Assembly: GCA_965207565.1 (NCBI GenBank)
Contig: CBDBMQ010000033.1
Span: 372,001 to 436,000 of the forward strand
From: Bin80 sp965207565
Lineage (GTDB): Bacteria > Bacteroidota > Rhodothermia > Rhodothermales > Bin80
DNA length: 64,000 nt
Direction of reading: 5' to 3'
The translations under genes were made by a program, and so were the position numbers. Below, piece by piece: positions 37,284 through 46,353 of the stretch; the stretch's first letter is position 1; each line of letters starts with the position of its first letter. The notes under the pieces were generated by a model, which worked only from the letters and a program-made list of their open reading frames with translations, searched no databases and was not told the origin of the DNA.

Positions 37284-38021
37284 GATTCAAATGAATGGTT
37301 ACCTACATTCGGCAATGATACCAATTAGTGAGCAGGATGTCCCTTTGTTCATTGATATCCTAATATCACCAATTGCGCAAAATGAAACACTTTGCTTGAT
37401 ATTTGAAACCAGTTCCCAACAGCAAGTTCAATTTAGCTTGACTAGTACTACGTTTACGCCGACTGGTTTAGAAATCAAGCATGAGATTCGGTCAACCAAT
37501 GTCCACTGCATATTCCCGATCCCAGCTTGATCCGATAAAATTACTTCCTTCCCTGTAGGCAATGACACCATTGATCCCTTTGTAATATGCTTCCAGATTA
37601 ATACACAAAGCTTGCGCATCAATGGTACGTGCCATTGCTGCAACTACCTGCCAAGCCTTCTGCAGAGGAAATTGAGATGTGCTTTGTAGCCACAGATCTG
37701 TGGTAGCCATCGGACAGCAGCCGAATGTACTGCTTTATTTGTGTAACCGAAAACTCGAGGGCCCATTCCCGAAGGCAGGTGAGCCTGCATAAAACCTCAA
37801 ATGGGATCCATCACCTCCATGTCAGCTCTGGATGCAAGTCAAATCGGGACAAATAGGCCTGCAAAAGCCCCAAAGCCATGGATCTCAAAAATAAATTTAT
37901 GAATTATTCTTGAAGATGTGAGGTTTTAAAGGTAGGTTAGGGCCTAAGCATTTAGTTTTGTTCGTCATTTGGGCGTATACTACTCCACGTTTGTCAACAC
38001 TAACCAAATATCAAAACCAAA
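37284..38021. other. Long gap upstream of ilvB with decayed-looking frames
   Basis: These 738 bp lie between the divergent ilvB and collagen-like lipoprotein genes. The minus strand has several short frames that look protein-like but are broken, including the 72-codon frame listed separately. No run of Leu/Ile/Val codons followed by a terminator hairpin was seen, so classical attenuation is not supported. The region is either a regulatory leader or a degraded gene. Confidence 0.35.
37492..37710 (-). CDS. Short hypothetical or gene fragment upstream of ilvB
   Basis: A 72-codon ATG frame (MATTDLWLQSTSQFP, LCINLEAYYKGINGV, SSWDREYAVDIG) sits 208 bp upstream of ilvB on the same strand. Its composition looks protein-like, but no family is recognised. 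A second frame further upstream, shifted relative to this one, continues protein-like sequence with internal stops (for example EFSVTQIKQYIRLLSDG). This suggests a decaying gene and not an intact small one. Confidence 0.25.
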   Translation of the reverse strand: MATTDLWLQSTSQFPLQKAWQVVAAMARTIDAQALCINLEAYYKGINGVIAYREGSNFIGSSWDREYAVDIG

Positions 38022-38585
38022 ATGAGAAGACAACTCGCGATACTGCCGATAGCCCTCTTTCTATTTGCCTGCGAAGGTCCCGTTGGACCAGAAGGGCCTG
38101 CTGGGCCGCAAGGGGCAACAGGTGCACGTGGAGAGGCAGGAGAGACAGGAGAGGCAGGAGAGACAGGGCCGCCGGGCAACGCCAACGTTCAGAGTTTTAC
38201 CGTAACCTTGCAGACAGACCATTTTACGGCAGAGGGGAGCGTGGAACAAGCAGGGTATATGGCAACATTTATTACGCGTGAAATTCATGAGCGCGGAGTC
38301 ATCCTTGCCTATACTGATTTAGGGAGTAATGAAAATGAATGGTACGCCCTTCCTATTACTTTTGGGGGAGGAGACGTTACACTAACATATGCTTCTTTGG
38401 TCGGAGGATTCGTAGTATTAATTCTGCGAGGCACAGGCACCCCACCTAGGGCATCCGTGTTCAATGGGGACAAAATACGTGTCGTTGCCATTGCTCCGTC
38501 AGCCACATCTATGATAAAGGGAGTGGACACGGAGGACTATGCAGCCGTAATGAGGGCGCTAAACTATGAAGAATTTCGGCCTTAA
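38022..38585 (+). CDS. Collagen-like repeat lipoprotein
   Basis: The 187-residue protein has a lipoprotein signal (LFLFAC, lipobox Cys17) immediately followed by 11 uninterrupted Gly-X-Y triplets (about residues 19-51: GPVGPEGPAGPQGATGARG then GEAGETGEAGETGPP). A compact beta-rich C-terminal domain of about 130 residues follows. Gly-X-Y stalks form collagen-like triple helices, so the protein is probably a membrane-anchored trimer with globular heads. Similar bacterial proteins often act in surface adhesion, but the ligand is unknown. It stands alone on the plus strand with no obvious partner. Confidence 0.8.
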   Translation: MRRQLAILPIALFLFACEGPVGPEGPAGPQGATGARGEAGETGEAGETGPPGNANVQSFTVTLQTDHFTAEGSVEQAGYMATFITREIHERGVILAYTDLGSNENEWYALPITFGGGDVTLTYASLVGGFVVLILRGTGTPPRASVFNGDKIRVVAIAPSATSMIKGVDTEDYAAVMRALNYEEFRP

Positions 38586-38828
38586 AGTGATGATTCGCAC
38601 CCTTTTTGTTCGGGCTGATTGGGGAATTCCTGTCACCTTCGCCCTGGATAGCAATTCTTGCTGCCGTCGTCGATTCGCTTGGGGGGTAATCTCACCCCCG
38701 GGCGGTCACATTCTGCCGTAATCCGTGATGCCAGTAGCCCAACAGCAGCACATTGGAATCCAGAGATTCGAGCCACTTTGATCGGAATCCACAATTGCAA
38801 CGATATCCTAACCATGCATTCTGCCGAT
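38586..38828. other. Gap between convergent genes
   Basis: This stretch of 243 bp separates the collagen-like lipoprotein gene from a convergent propeller gene. Overlapping 60-codon frames exist on both strands but resemble no family. A C-rich patch (about 38690-38705) gives weak pairing; no convincing terminator is seen. Confidence 0.35.
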
Positions 38829-39707
38829 TCATATTTCCAACCGCAGTAACTGGGTAGGAGTCAGAAGAAGAATGTAATCCAGTAGCGGTGCTGCTGCAAT
38901 CAGTGGATCATCAAGCGGAATGACCACCTGACGGGACGGGATGCCCTGATGGCTGTAAACCCAAATGGACTGGGGAAAAATGATCCATAACCCTTCCTGG
39001 GTAATCGTAATATTATTCAGGTCTGATCCAGCTTTTAAGTTGCGTATATGCCCACCGAAATAATCATAAACCTTGACCAGACCAAGAGCACGATCAGCGA
39101 CATAGAGCGATGATGCATCGGTTGCAAGACTGACCGGCTCGACCAGTTGCCCCGCGCCAGAACCAAACTCCCCGATCACACGCTCCAAGCGTCGACTCGC
39201 ATCCCATTTTAGAACGCGCTGGGATGATGCGTCAATGGCAAATAGTTCTCCCGCGACTCCCGTAGCAACGGCAATTGGCTGTCCCAGTGCAGTTGAAAAT
39301 CCATCCCGTAGATCAAGCCGAGGAGAGTGCCCTAACTCACGGTCCGTATTTCTTGGAACCCGGATCGTCTCCAGATGCAGAAGTTCTTTGGAGAATCGGA
39401 ACAGGTTGCCGCTCTCTGCATCTGCAAGGACCCATATCAGTCCATTCCCCGGATCAACATCTGAAAGTTCCCCAAACACTCCGGCATTCGTACCATCCAG
39501 GCGTGCCTTGATGTTTCCCCGATGGTCCAGTTGCAATAGCTCCGAAGCTGAGACCACATAAATCAAGCCCTCTGGATCAATGGCAAGGCGTTGTGCTTCC
39601 GGGATCTGCGCGATCACCTTGAATCCGGTTTGAAGCGTATCCTGCGCCCCCGCAACCCGTGCAAAAACCATCAAGAGTACCAACAAACTTGCCAAAACTT
39701 CCTTCAT
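38829..39707 (-). CDS. Exported NHL-type beta-propeller protein
   Basis: The 292-residue protein has a signal peptide (about residues 1-21, ending RVAGAQ) and then propeller blades with NHL-like sequences, for example RLAIDPEGLIYVVSASELLQLD and VEPVSLATDASSLYVADRALG followed by LVKVYDYFGG. No catalytic residues stand out, so it is probably a binding or scaffold protein in the periplasm. The start overlaps the purD stop by four bases, so it is co-transcribed after purD although no metabolic link is evident. Confidence 0.7.
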   Translation of the reverse strand: MKEVLASLLVLLMVFARVAGAQDTLQTGFKVIAQIPEAQRLAIDPEGLIYVVSASELLQLDHRGNIKARLDGTNAGVFGELSDVDPGNGLIWVLADAESGNLFRFSKELLHLETIRVPRNTDRELGHSPRLDLRDGFSTALGQPIAVATGVAGELFAIDASSQRVLKWDASRRLERVIGEFGSGAGQLVEPVSLATDASSLYVADRALGLVKVYDYFGGHIRNLKAGSDLNNITITQEGLWIIFPQSIWVYSHQGIPSRQVVIPLDDPLIAAAPLLDYILLLTPTQLLRLEI

Positions 39708-40972
39708 TCGCGATGTAATGCACGGTGCCCAATGTCACGGCGAAGATGTTTGCCATCAAACTCTATGAGGTCCGCCGCCTGATAAGCATGGTCAATTGCC
39801 TCCGGGAGTGTAGCGTTGACTGCCGTTACCCCAAGTACACGTCCACCGGCCGTCAAGATATTCCCCTCGTCCGATTTTGTGCCTGCATGAAACACGAGTG
39901 TCCCCGGGACTTCACCAGCAGCTTTGAGACCGGTAATCACGCATCCTTTCTCATAAGACCCCGGATATCCCCCGCTGGCCAAGACCACGCATGCCGCAGC
40001 CGATGATTGTTTTTCCAGTCTCAGGTTACCGATCCTTCCTGTTGCAGCACGCAATAGGATTTCAGTCGGGTCGCCCCCCATGAGGGGCAATACCACCTGC
40101 GCCTCAGGGTCGCCAAATCTGCAGTTAAATTCAACGACCTTGGGACCTTGATCCGTAATCATCAATCCGGCATACAAACATCCTTTGTACAACCTCCCCT
40201 CTCGTGCCATTCCTTCAAGTACCGGCTCAATGATACGTGAGCAAGTGGTTTCAATCAGACTTTGCGTCATAACCGGAGCCGGAGCATATGCCCCCATTCC
40301 TCCAGTATTTGGTCCCTGGTCATGGTCAAATACTCGCTTATGATCCTGTGCAGAATCCAGAAGAAGATAATCATCTCCGTCTGTGAGAACGAACATACTC
40401 GCTTCCTCGCCTTCCATCCATTCCTCAATCACAATTTCCTTGCCGGCGTCTCCGAGGCTCCCCTGAATCATTAAATCATCCAGCGCACGCTCTGAATCCG
40501 CAATATCCTCGCACATGATCGCACCTTTACCTGCAGCAAGCCCAGAAGCTTTGATCACACACCTCCCCAGTGTTTGTGCATAACTCCTTGCATCATCAAT
40601 CTGATCTGAATAAAAATGCCGCCACTGCGCTGTCGGAACAAGGTGGCGCTGCATGAACGCTTTGGCAAATGCCTTGCTGCTTTCAATCTCAGCTGCGGCA
40701 GCCGATGGACCAAAGCATGGTATTCCCACATTATCCAAGGCATCTGCAAGCCCCTCGGCAAGGGGCACTTCGGGCCCGATAATCACCAAATTGATGTTTT
40801 CCTCTCTGGCAAACGATACCAATCCCACAAGGTCTGTCGCCTGAACAGGGATATTCTTCCCAAACTGCTCTGTCCCGGGATTTCCCGGTGCAATAAATAA
40901 AGTGCCTGCACCGCGCACAGCCCACGCCAGCGCATGTTCACGCCCCCCACTTCCAACAATGAGAATTCGCAT
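39704..40972 (-). CDS. purD: Phosphoribosylamine-glycine ligase
   Basis: This 422-residue ATP-grasp enzyme performs the second step of purine synthesis, joining phosphoribosylamine to glycine. Motifs include ILIVGSGGREHALAWAV at the N-terminus, VIIGPEVPLAEGLADAL, and the ATP-grasp segment VIKASGLAAGKGAIMCED (about residues 138-155). QDHKRVFDHDQGPNTGGMGAY and the metal ligands in FNCRFGDPEAQVVLPL (about 278-293) follow. All domains are complete. It lies between mutS and a propeller gene on the same strand. Confidence 0.96.
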   Translation of the reverse strand: MRILIVGSGGREHALAWAVRGAGTLFIAPGNPGTEQFGKNIPVQATDLVGLVSFAREENINLVIIGPEVPLAEGLADALDNVGIPCFGPSAAAAEIESSKAFAKAFMQRHLVPTAQWRHFYSDQIDDARSYAQTLGRCVIKASGLAAGKGAIMCEDIADSERALDDLMIQGSLGDAGKEIVIEEWMEGEEASMFVLTDGDDYLLLDSAQDHKRVFDHDQGPNTGGMGAYAPAPVMTQSLIETTCSRIIEPVLEGMAREGRLYKGCLYAGLMITDQGPKVVEFNCRFGDPEAQVVLPLMGGDPTEILLRAATGRIGNLRLEKQSSAAACVVLASGGYPGSYEKGCVITGLKAAGEVPGTLVFHAGTKSDEGNILTAGGRVLGVTAVNATLPEAIDHAYQAADLIEFDGKHLRRDIGHRALHRE

Positions 40973-40986
40973 GGTAAAGCTATGGT

Positions 40987-43554
40987 TTAATCAGCGTCCT
41001 CCTTTAACTCGGCCAGAAGCAATAATGCCTGCATTGGTGTGATTTTATCTGGATCAATTTCCTTGAGTCGATCTCGAAGTGGATCTGGTTCCTGTCCATC
41101 AAAGAGGGTCATCTGAATGGATCCAATCTCAGGAGTGATCTCTCGGCTTACCGTTTCCTGCGACTCCAACTCCCGTAGAATTATTTTTGCCCGCTGTAAC
41201 AGTGTTGAGGGCAAGCCCGCCATGCGAGCTACTTCAATTCCATACGAATGATCTGCCCCACCGCGAACCAGTTTGCGAAGAAAAACAATCTTTCCTCTAT
41301 GCTCCTGTACGTGAATACGATGATTCTCAACTCGCTCAAGCTGCTCTTCCAGCGCATTCAGTTCATGGTAATGTGTCGCGAAGAGAGTTCGTGCTGCAAT
41401 CAAATCATTCTGGTGCAAATATTCCACCAGAGCCCATGCAATGGAGAGTCCATCGAACGTGCTGGTGCCTCGACCTACTTCATCCAACAAGATCAGTGAG
41501 TTTCGGGTGGCGTTATTGAGAATATTGGCAGTCTCATTCATTTCTACCAGAAAAGTGCTCTCACCTGCAGCCAGATTATCCGATGCGCCAACCCGGGTAA
41601 AGATGCGATCAACCACACCGATTTGCGCTTCTTTCGCCGGCACAAAACTTCCCGTCTGTGCCATCAAAACAATCAAACCTACTTGACGCAAGACAACACT
41701 CTTCCCCGCCATATTGGGGCCTGTGATAATCAATATTTGGTTCTTGTCTGGATCTATATCCACCGAGTTGGGGACAAATGTTTCGGGGATGGATTGCTCC
41801 ACAATAGGATGCCTCCCGTCAAAAATTCGAAGGCATCGGGAGTTATTCAACTCCGGCCGCACATATCTTTCACGAACCGCCACCTCCGCAAATGCCACCA
41901 GACAATCCAGCACAGCAATCGCTGTCCCCAGATCCTGAAGTTCCTGGGACTTTATGGATAAACTGGCTCGCAGGGAATGCAACAGCTCATTTTCGAGCAC
42001 CGCGATCTTTTCTTTCGCACCGAGAACGCGCTCTTCGTACTCTTTCAACTCACTGGTGATATATCGCTCTGCATTGACCAGCGTTTGCTTACGAACATAG
42101 TCCGCAGGGACCTTATCTCGGTGGGCATTTGTAATCTCAAGGTAGTATCCGAATACTTTGTTATAACCTACTTTGAGGGAAGGGATGCCGGTTCGCTTGA
42201 TTTCGCGCTTTTGTAATGTCTCAATGAACTTTTTCCCTGAACTGGATATTTCTTGAAGCTCATCCAGGTTTTGGTTATAACCCGATCGAAAGATCTGCTC
42301 CGAGGATTCATCCAGAGCCTGATGGATCATTGACTTGACCTCGCTGCATGGGTTCAGAACCTGGGCTAATTTCTCTAAAACCAAGCATTCTGACGCATTG
42401 AGTTGCAAAACTATATCTGGCACTTGGCGCAGGGCAAGCCCTAGACTTAGAAGCTCCCGTGGAATGGCACGCTGCGTACAGATTCTAGCAACGACCCGCT
42501 CAATATCACAGACATGCTTTAGGTGATCCTGCAAGCTACTTCGGATATCCGAATTTCCAACAAGCGTCTCCACCGCATCAAGCCGCCGATTGATCCGCTG
42601 AACATCACGCAGTGGCTGAAAAAGCCATCGCCGTAATGTCCGCGCTCCCATGGCCGTACAGGTGCGATCTAGAAGCTTGACCAAGGTCATCGCTTTGGAA
42701 TCCCCATGAAGAGGTGTAAGCAGTTCAAGATTCCTGCGTGTTTGCGGATCAAGAAGCATTGCACCCTGATCCGTTTGCAGGCGAATCTTTTTGATGTGCC
42801 CCGGCTTCCCTTTTTGAGTTTCAATCAAATAGTGAAGGACCGCCCCCGCTGCAACAATTCCCTCTCGGAGTTCTGAAACGCCAAACCCCTTCAGGGAATG
42901 TGTACCAAAATGTTCGAGTAGTGTGAGATTGGCAAAGTCATAATCAAAGATCCAATCCTCACGCGGTGTGACGATATAGCCTTGGTTGCGCAGATCCTGA
43001 ATGGGGTCCCGAGTTGATTTATCAATCAGGACCTCCGATGGTTCAATACTTTGTAAGAGATTGTTCAATCGAGAATGGCTGACCTCCGTAAGCACAAACT
43101 CGCCAGTTGAAACATCTGCATAGGATACCCCTGCCCGCCCCTTCCCATAATGCACTGCTACCAGATAGTTGGCCTGCTTCGGTGAAAGCGTTTGATCCCG
43201 AAGCGATACCCCAGGGGTGACGACTTCGGTTACCCCTCGTTTTACCAGAGTTTTCGTTGCCTTGGGATCTTCCAATTGCTCACAAATGGCAACTCTCAAC
43301 CCGGCATCAACCAGTTTGGGAAGATGATTCTCAAGTGCATGATGAGGGAACCCTGCCAGTGCTACACTCTCGGCCGCACCGTGTCCCCGCTTGGTCAGCA
43401 CAATTCCAAGTACATCACTCGCCTTCAGGGCATCCTCTTCAAATGTCTCGTAGAAATCGCCCATGCGAAACAACAACAATGTATCCGGATTCTCTTCTTT
43501 GATCCGGTAATACTGTTGCATCAGCGGCGTATTACCTTTGTTCTTCTGTGGCAT
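40987..43554 (-). CDS. mutS: DNA mismatch repair protein MutS
   Basis: This 855-residue mismatch sensor is complete. The mismatch-wedge motif FYE is in RMGDFYETFEEDA (about residues 31-43). The connector, lever and clamp domains follow, then the ATPase with Walker A ITGPNMAGKSV (about residue 609) and Walker B ILLDEVGRGTSTFDGLS. The segment THYHELNALEEQ and the C-terminal helix-turn-helix region used for dimerisation are present. It acts with the MutL encoded at 54402-56210. It lies 14 bp upstream of purD. Confidence 0.97.
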   Translation of the reverse strand: MPQKNKGNTPLMQQYYRIKEENPDTLLLFRMGDFYETFEEDALKASDVLGIVLTKRGHGAAESVALAGFPHHALENHLPKLVDAGLRVAICEQLEDPKATKTLVKRGVTEVVTPGVSLRDQTLSPKQANYLVAVHYGKGRAGVSYADVSTGEFVLTEVSHSRLNNLLQSIEPSEVLIDKSTRDPIQDLRNQGYIVTPREDWIFDYDFANLTLLEHFGTHSLKGFGVSELREGIVAAGAVLHYLIETQKGKPGHIKKIRLQTDQGAMLLDPQTRRNLELLTPLHGDSKAMTLVKLLDRTCTAMGARTLRRWLFQPLRDVQRINRRLDAVETLVGNSDIRSSLQDHLKHVCDIERVVARICTQRAIPRELLSLGLALRQVPDIVLQLNASECLVLEKLAQVLNPCSEVKSMIHQALDESSEQIFRSGYNQNLDELQEISSSGKKFIETLQKREIKRTGIPSLKVGYNKVFGYYLEITNAHRDKVPADYVRKQTLVNAERYITSELKEYEERVLGAKEKIAVLENELLHSLRASLSIKSQELQDLGTAIAVLDCLVAFAEVAVRERYVRPELNNSRCLRIFDGRHPIVEQSIPETFVPNSVDIDPDKNQILIITGPNMAGKSVVLRQVGLIVLMAQTGSFVPAKEAQIGVVDRIFTRVGASDNLAAGESTFLVEMNETANILNNATRNSLILLDEVGRGTSTFDGLSIAWALVEYLHQNDLIAARTLFATHYHELNALEEQLERVENHRIHVQEHRGKIVFLRKLVRGGADHSYGIEVARMAGLPSTLLQRAKIILRELESQETVSREITPEIGSIQMTLFDGQEPDPLRDRLKEIDPDKITPMQALLLLAELKEDAD

Positions 43555-43577
43555 AAACTACAGCAGATAAACCCAGA

Positions 43578-44984
43578 TTATATCGGATATCCTCTCCATG
43601 AGCTAAGTGCATCTCTTAAAGAGCCAATATATGCCCCCTGCTCACTACACCATTGTACGATGGCCTCAAAATGTTCGCCCCATCCTGGATAATCTATTTC
43701 CTCTCCAATCACATTATGCCACAAGGCAACCCCTACTCCACCAAATTTCTGGCACATTTTTAGAAGTTCAATGCTTTGGTGGACTGCTTCTTCCACTTCA
43801 TAATTCTGCCGGTTGAAAAGGGCCCCATCCATCAAGAGCAGGGGCATTTCCCAAAGGTCCATCACCTCATTCCTGGTACAATCAAATTTCAAGAATGGCA
43901 TACAGGTACCATTCCTGAATCCTGCACACTCCGAAAATCCGAGCGATGAATCAATCAGGAAGCCAGCTTCAGTCTGCAGCCGCGGCGTGACCCTGGAGTC
44001 ATAGCGCAGGAAATGCTGCCGAACACTCACAGGGGGCGTTCCGATTTGATTGATAAGCGTACGACGCTCGCTGCGCAAATAGCCGGGATGAGTATGTGCA
44101 TGGTAACTCGGATGCAACCCAATTTCAAAATCATCCGACTGCAGATCCATCAGCATTTTTCGCAAAAATTTCTGATCCAGTCGATAATGCACATCATTGG
44201 GGCCGTGAGCAGCAGTTTTGAGGAAGATGGTTGCGTTCCCATATCTTCGAATCAAACGATGCATTCGATGCAATGCAGTTTGAAATGCATCTCCAGACGT
44301 GTAATAGCTTTGGATAAATTGAAATAACCTGCGCCACCGTTCCATGCCATTCACCTTTCGGCGATTCAGAAAAAAATGCTGCACCTTCTCCCTGAAGATC
44401 ATCCCCAACCGCCAATGCTGAAGATAATCTACATCAATGGTTGGGCAAAATGCCCATTTTTTTTTCGCCCAAGTTTTTGACGATACCTGAATCCCTGCCG
44501 CGACAAGTTTTTCTCGAAGTACTTCACGATAACAATCCACAACAGGAATATGCGTCACATCCAGTATTGCCTGAAGTGATTCTTTGTGTGGGAAGCGGCC
44601 ATGCGAATCCCTCGCGACAGTTGTACTCTCCTGCCAGCCGGAGAGCCAATAAAATGCCGATGCGACTAGATCATCCCCCGCCCTTGACGAGAAAAGGACT
44701 GGGAACTTGCATTCAGAATGGTCTTGCCATGTTATAGTAGCCACATTTAATGGGACAAAATCATCAAAGAAATCTTCTGCGTTGGGAGCCAACGGTAAAA
44801 CAATGATCTGTGGATCAAGCCCAGAAGGCGCATCTCCATAGTAGATTCCCCGCCCACTCAGTTTGCTGCGGGGCTGAAATATCGGACCCAAACCAAGCGG
44901 GCCAAGTAACATGCGTATGCTATATTCAGCCTTAGGCCTATAATGATGACCCACTTCAAGGCACACGGGAATTGCTGAATTCAT
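43578..44984 (-). CDS. Polysaccharide deacetylase-family protein (DUF7033 type)
   Basis: The 468-residue protein resembles the long NodB-fold deacetylase-like proteins with an N-terminal DUF7033 domain that are common in Bacteroidota. The N-terminal ~120 residues form the DUF7033 domain. The metal-binding start of the deacetylase barrel is seen in AFCPTIDVDYLQHW (about residue 188). DFEIGLHPSYHAHTHPGYLR (about 293) supplies the His pair, and VALWHNVIGEEIDYPGW lies near the C-terminus. It probably deacetylates a cell-surface polysaccharide, but the substrate is unknown. There is no signal peptide, so the reaction may occur in the cytoplasm. It lies just upstream of mutS. Confidence 0.75.
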   Translation of the reverse strand: MNSAIPVCLEVGHHYRPKAEYSIRMLLGPLGLGPIFQPRSKLSGRGIYYGDAPSGLDPQIIVLPLAPNAEDFFDDFVPLNVATITWQDHSECKFPVLFSSRAGDDLVASAFYWLSGWQESTTVARDSHGRFPHKESLQAILDVTHIPVVDCYREVLREKLVAAGIQVSSKTWAKKKWAFCPTIDVDYLQHWRLGMIFREKVQHFFLNRRKVNGMERWRRLFQFIQSYYTSGDAFQTALHRMHRLIRRYGNATIFLKTAAHGPNDVHYRLDQKFLRKMLMDLQSDDFEIGLHPSYHAHTHPGYLRSERRTLINQIGTPPVSVRQHFLRYDSRVTPRLQTEAGFLIDSSLGFSECAGFRNGTCMPFLKFDCTRNEVMDLWEMPLLLMDGALFNRQNYEVEEAVHQSIELLKMCQKFGGVGVALWHNVIGEEIDYPGWGEHFEAIVQWCSEQGAYIGSLRDALSSWRGYPI

Positions 44985-45078
44985 TGACGGTTATTTTTAT
45001 TCATATCATCAGTTCCCGCATCAAATTAAGCAGTGTCTCCATTCTATAGGTGATTAGCTTGAACGCTTCAGCATTATA

Positions 45079-46353
45079 ATGTCCCGTGACCTTACCGTAC
45101 TTGCTGACCCTGTTCATGGATTCATTAAAATTCCTCAGAAAATAATCCAACCACTGTTAGAATCCCCCGAAGTGCAAAGACTTCGCCGGATTAAGCAGTT
45201 GGGAATGGGAGCTCTCGTTTTTCCCGCGGCGGAGCACAGCCGCTTTCCACATGCCCTGGGAGCAATGGGACTATTGTCTGGCGCATTGGACAGTTTTGAA
45301 GCGAAGGGAACCCCTATTAAAGAGGAGGAGCGACTGGCGGCGATGGCGGCGATCCTCTTACACGACATTGGTCACAGTCCCTTCTCTCATACGCTTGAGT
45401 CCAAACTGGTTCGCGATACGAAGCATGAGGAGATAAGCATGGCATTGGTTAAACGCCTCAAATCACAGATGGGAGGCCCGCTTGATATGGCAATAGAAAT
45501 GCTTGAGGGTAGCCATGAAAAACCATTCTTCAATGCTTTGATTTCCAGTCAACTGGATATGGACCGTCTAGATTATCTGTGCAGAGATTCTCATTTTACC
45601 GGGGTTGCCGAAGGCAGAATCGGAGTTGGTCGGATTCTACGAACATTATGTGTCCATCCAACCGATGGTGGACCTGAATCCCGTCTTGCCATTGAGTCCA
45701 AAGGCGTGTATGCGGTTGAAAATGTACTCATTGCAAGAAGGTTAATGTACTGGCAGGTGTATGTTCACAAGACGGTCATTGCCGCAGATCATGTACTTCT
45801 GAGTGCCATTGATCGGGCTCGTGATCTGATTCAAGGTGGTAACAATAATGCCGTACGGGGAATATCTCCGACCCTCCGTTGGTTTCTTGAGGAGGATCCA
45901 GATAGGAGCCGATTTTTTGAGGATCAAGTTCTGACTCGCTTTCTAGATTTAGATGACTTCGAAGTCATTTACAGCTTAAAACAGTGGTGCACCAGTAGCG
46001 ACCGGATCCTGGCGGACTTGTCTCGTCGCATCATTACCAGGGATTTATTCCGTTGCACCTTTCTTGAGGAAGAGCCAAATGGTCGTCTGCACCAAAACTG
46101 GAAGGACCGTATAACGCACACTCTCAGGAAAATGGGGATTACAGACCCGAATGCCCATAGGTATTATTTAAAAGTAGACCAATCCAGTCACGCCGCCTAT
46201 AAACAGGATAAAAATGTCGTGCATGTCCTGAGTCCTCAGGGTCATCTGAGTAATCTGGGGCAGTACGCGGATGGAGCCGCAATTAATGCCCTCACCAGAT
46301 TTGTTCAAAAGCCGTACGTCTGTTATCCGAAGGCCGTGGAACTAGGGTTATGA
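45079..46353 (+). CDS. HD-domain phosphohydrolase (SAMHD1/YdhJ-like)
   Basis: This 424-residue cytoplasmic protein belongs to the HD-superfamily group that includes dNTP triphosphohydrolases. It begins with VLADPVHGFIKIPQ and RLRRIKQLGMGALVFPAAEHSR. The metal ligands are in HALGAMGLLSGAL, LLHDIGHSPFSHTLE (the HD doublet near residue 96) and SSQLDMDRLDYLCRDSHFTG. The exact substrate, dNTP or another nucleotide, cannot be set. Its last six bases overlap the 3' end of the convergent TIM-barrel gene, so the two stop regions interlock. Confidence 0.85.
   Translation: MSRDLTVLADPVHGFIKIPQKIIQPLLESPEVQRLRRIKQLGMGALVFPAAEHSRFPHALGAMGLLSGALDSFEAKGTPIKEEERLAAMAAILLHDIGHSPFSHTLESKLVRDTKHEEISMALVKRLKSQMGGPLDMAIEMLEGSHEKPFFNALISSQLDMDRLDYLCRDSHFTGVAEGRIGVGRILRTLCVHPTDGGPESRLAIESKGVYAVENVLIARRLMYWQVYVHKTVIAADHVLLSAIDRARDLIQGGNNNAVRGISPTLRWFLEEDPDRSRFFEDQVLTRFLDLDDFEVIYSLKQWCTSSDRILADLSRRIITRDLFRCTFLEEEPNGRLHQNWKDRITHTLRKMGITDPNAHRYYLKVDQSSHAAYKQDKNVVHVLSPQGHLSNLGQYADGAAINALTRFVQKPYVCYPKAVELGL

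Noticed and set aside
37284..37500. Attenuator leader for ilvB
   Set aside because: No leader peptide rich in Leu/Ile/Val codons and no terminator hairpin with a T-run was found on the minus strand.
38073..38180. Short tandem repeat array within the collagen-like gene
   Set aside because: The GGA/GAGACA-type repeat is fully explained by Gly-X-Y coding triplets.
43192..43692. A 166-codon plus-strand frame opposite the mutS start
   Set aside because: It is antisense to mutS and the deacetylase gene, with no recognisable motif.
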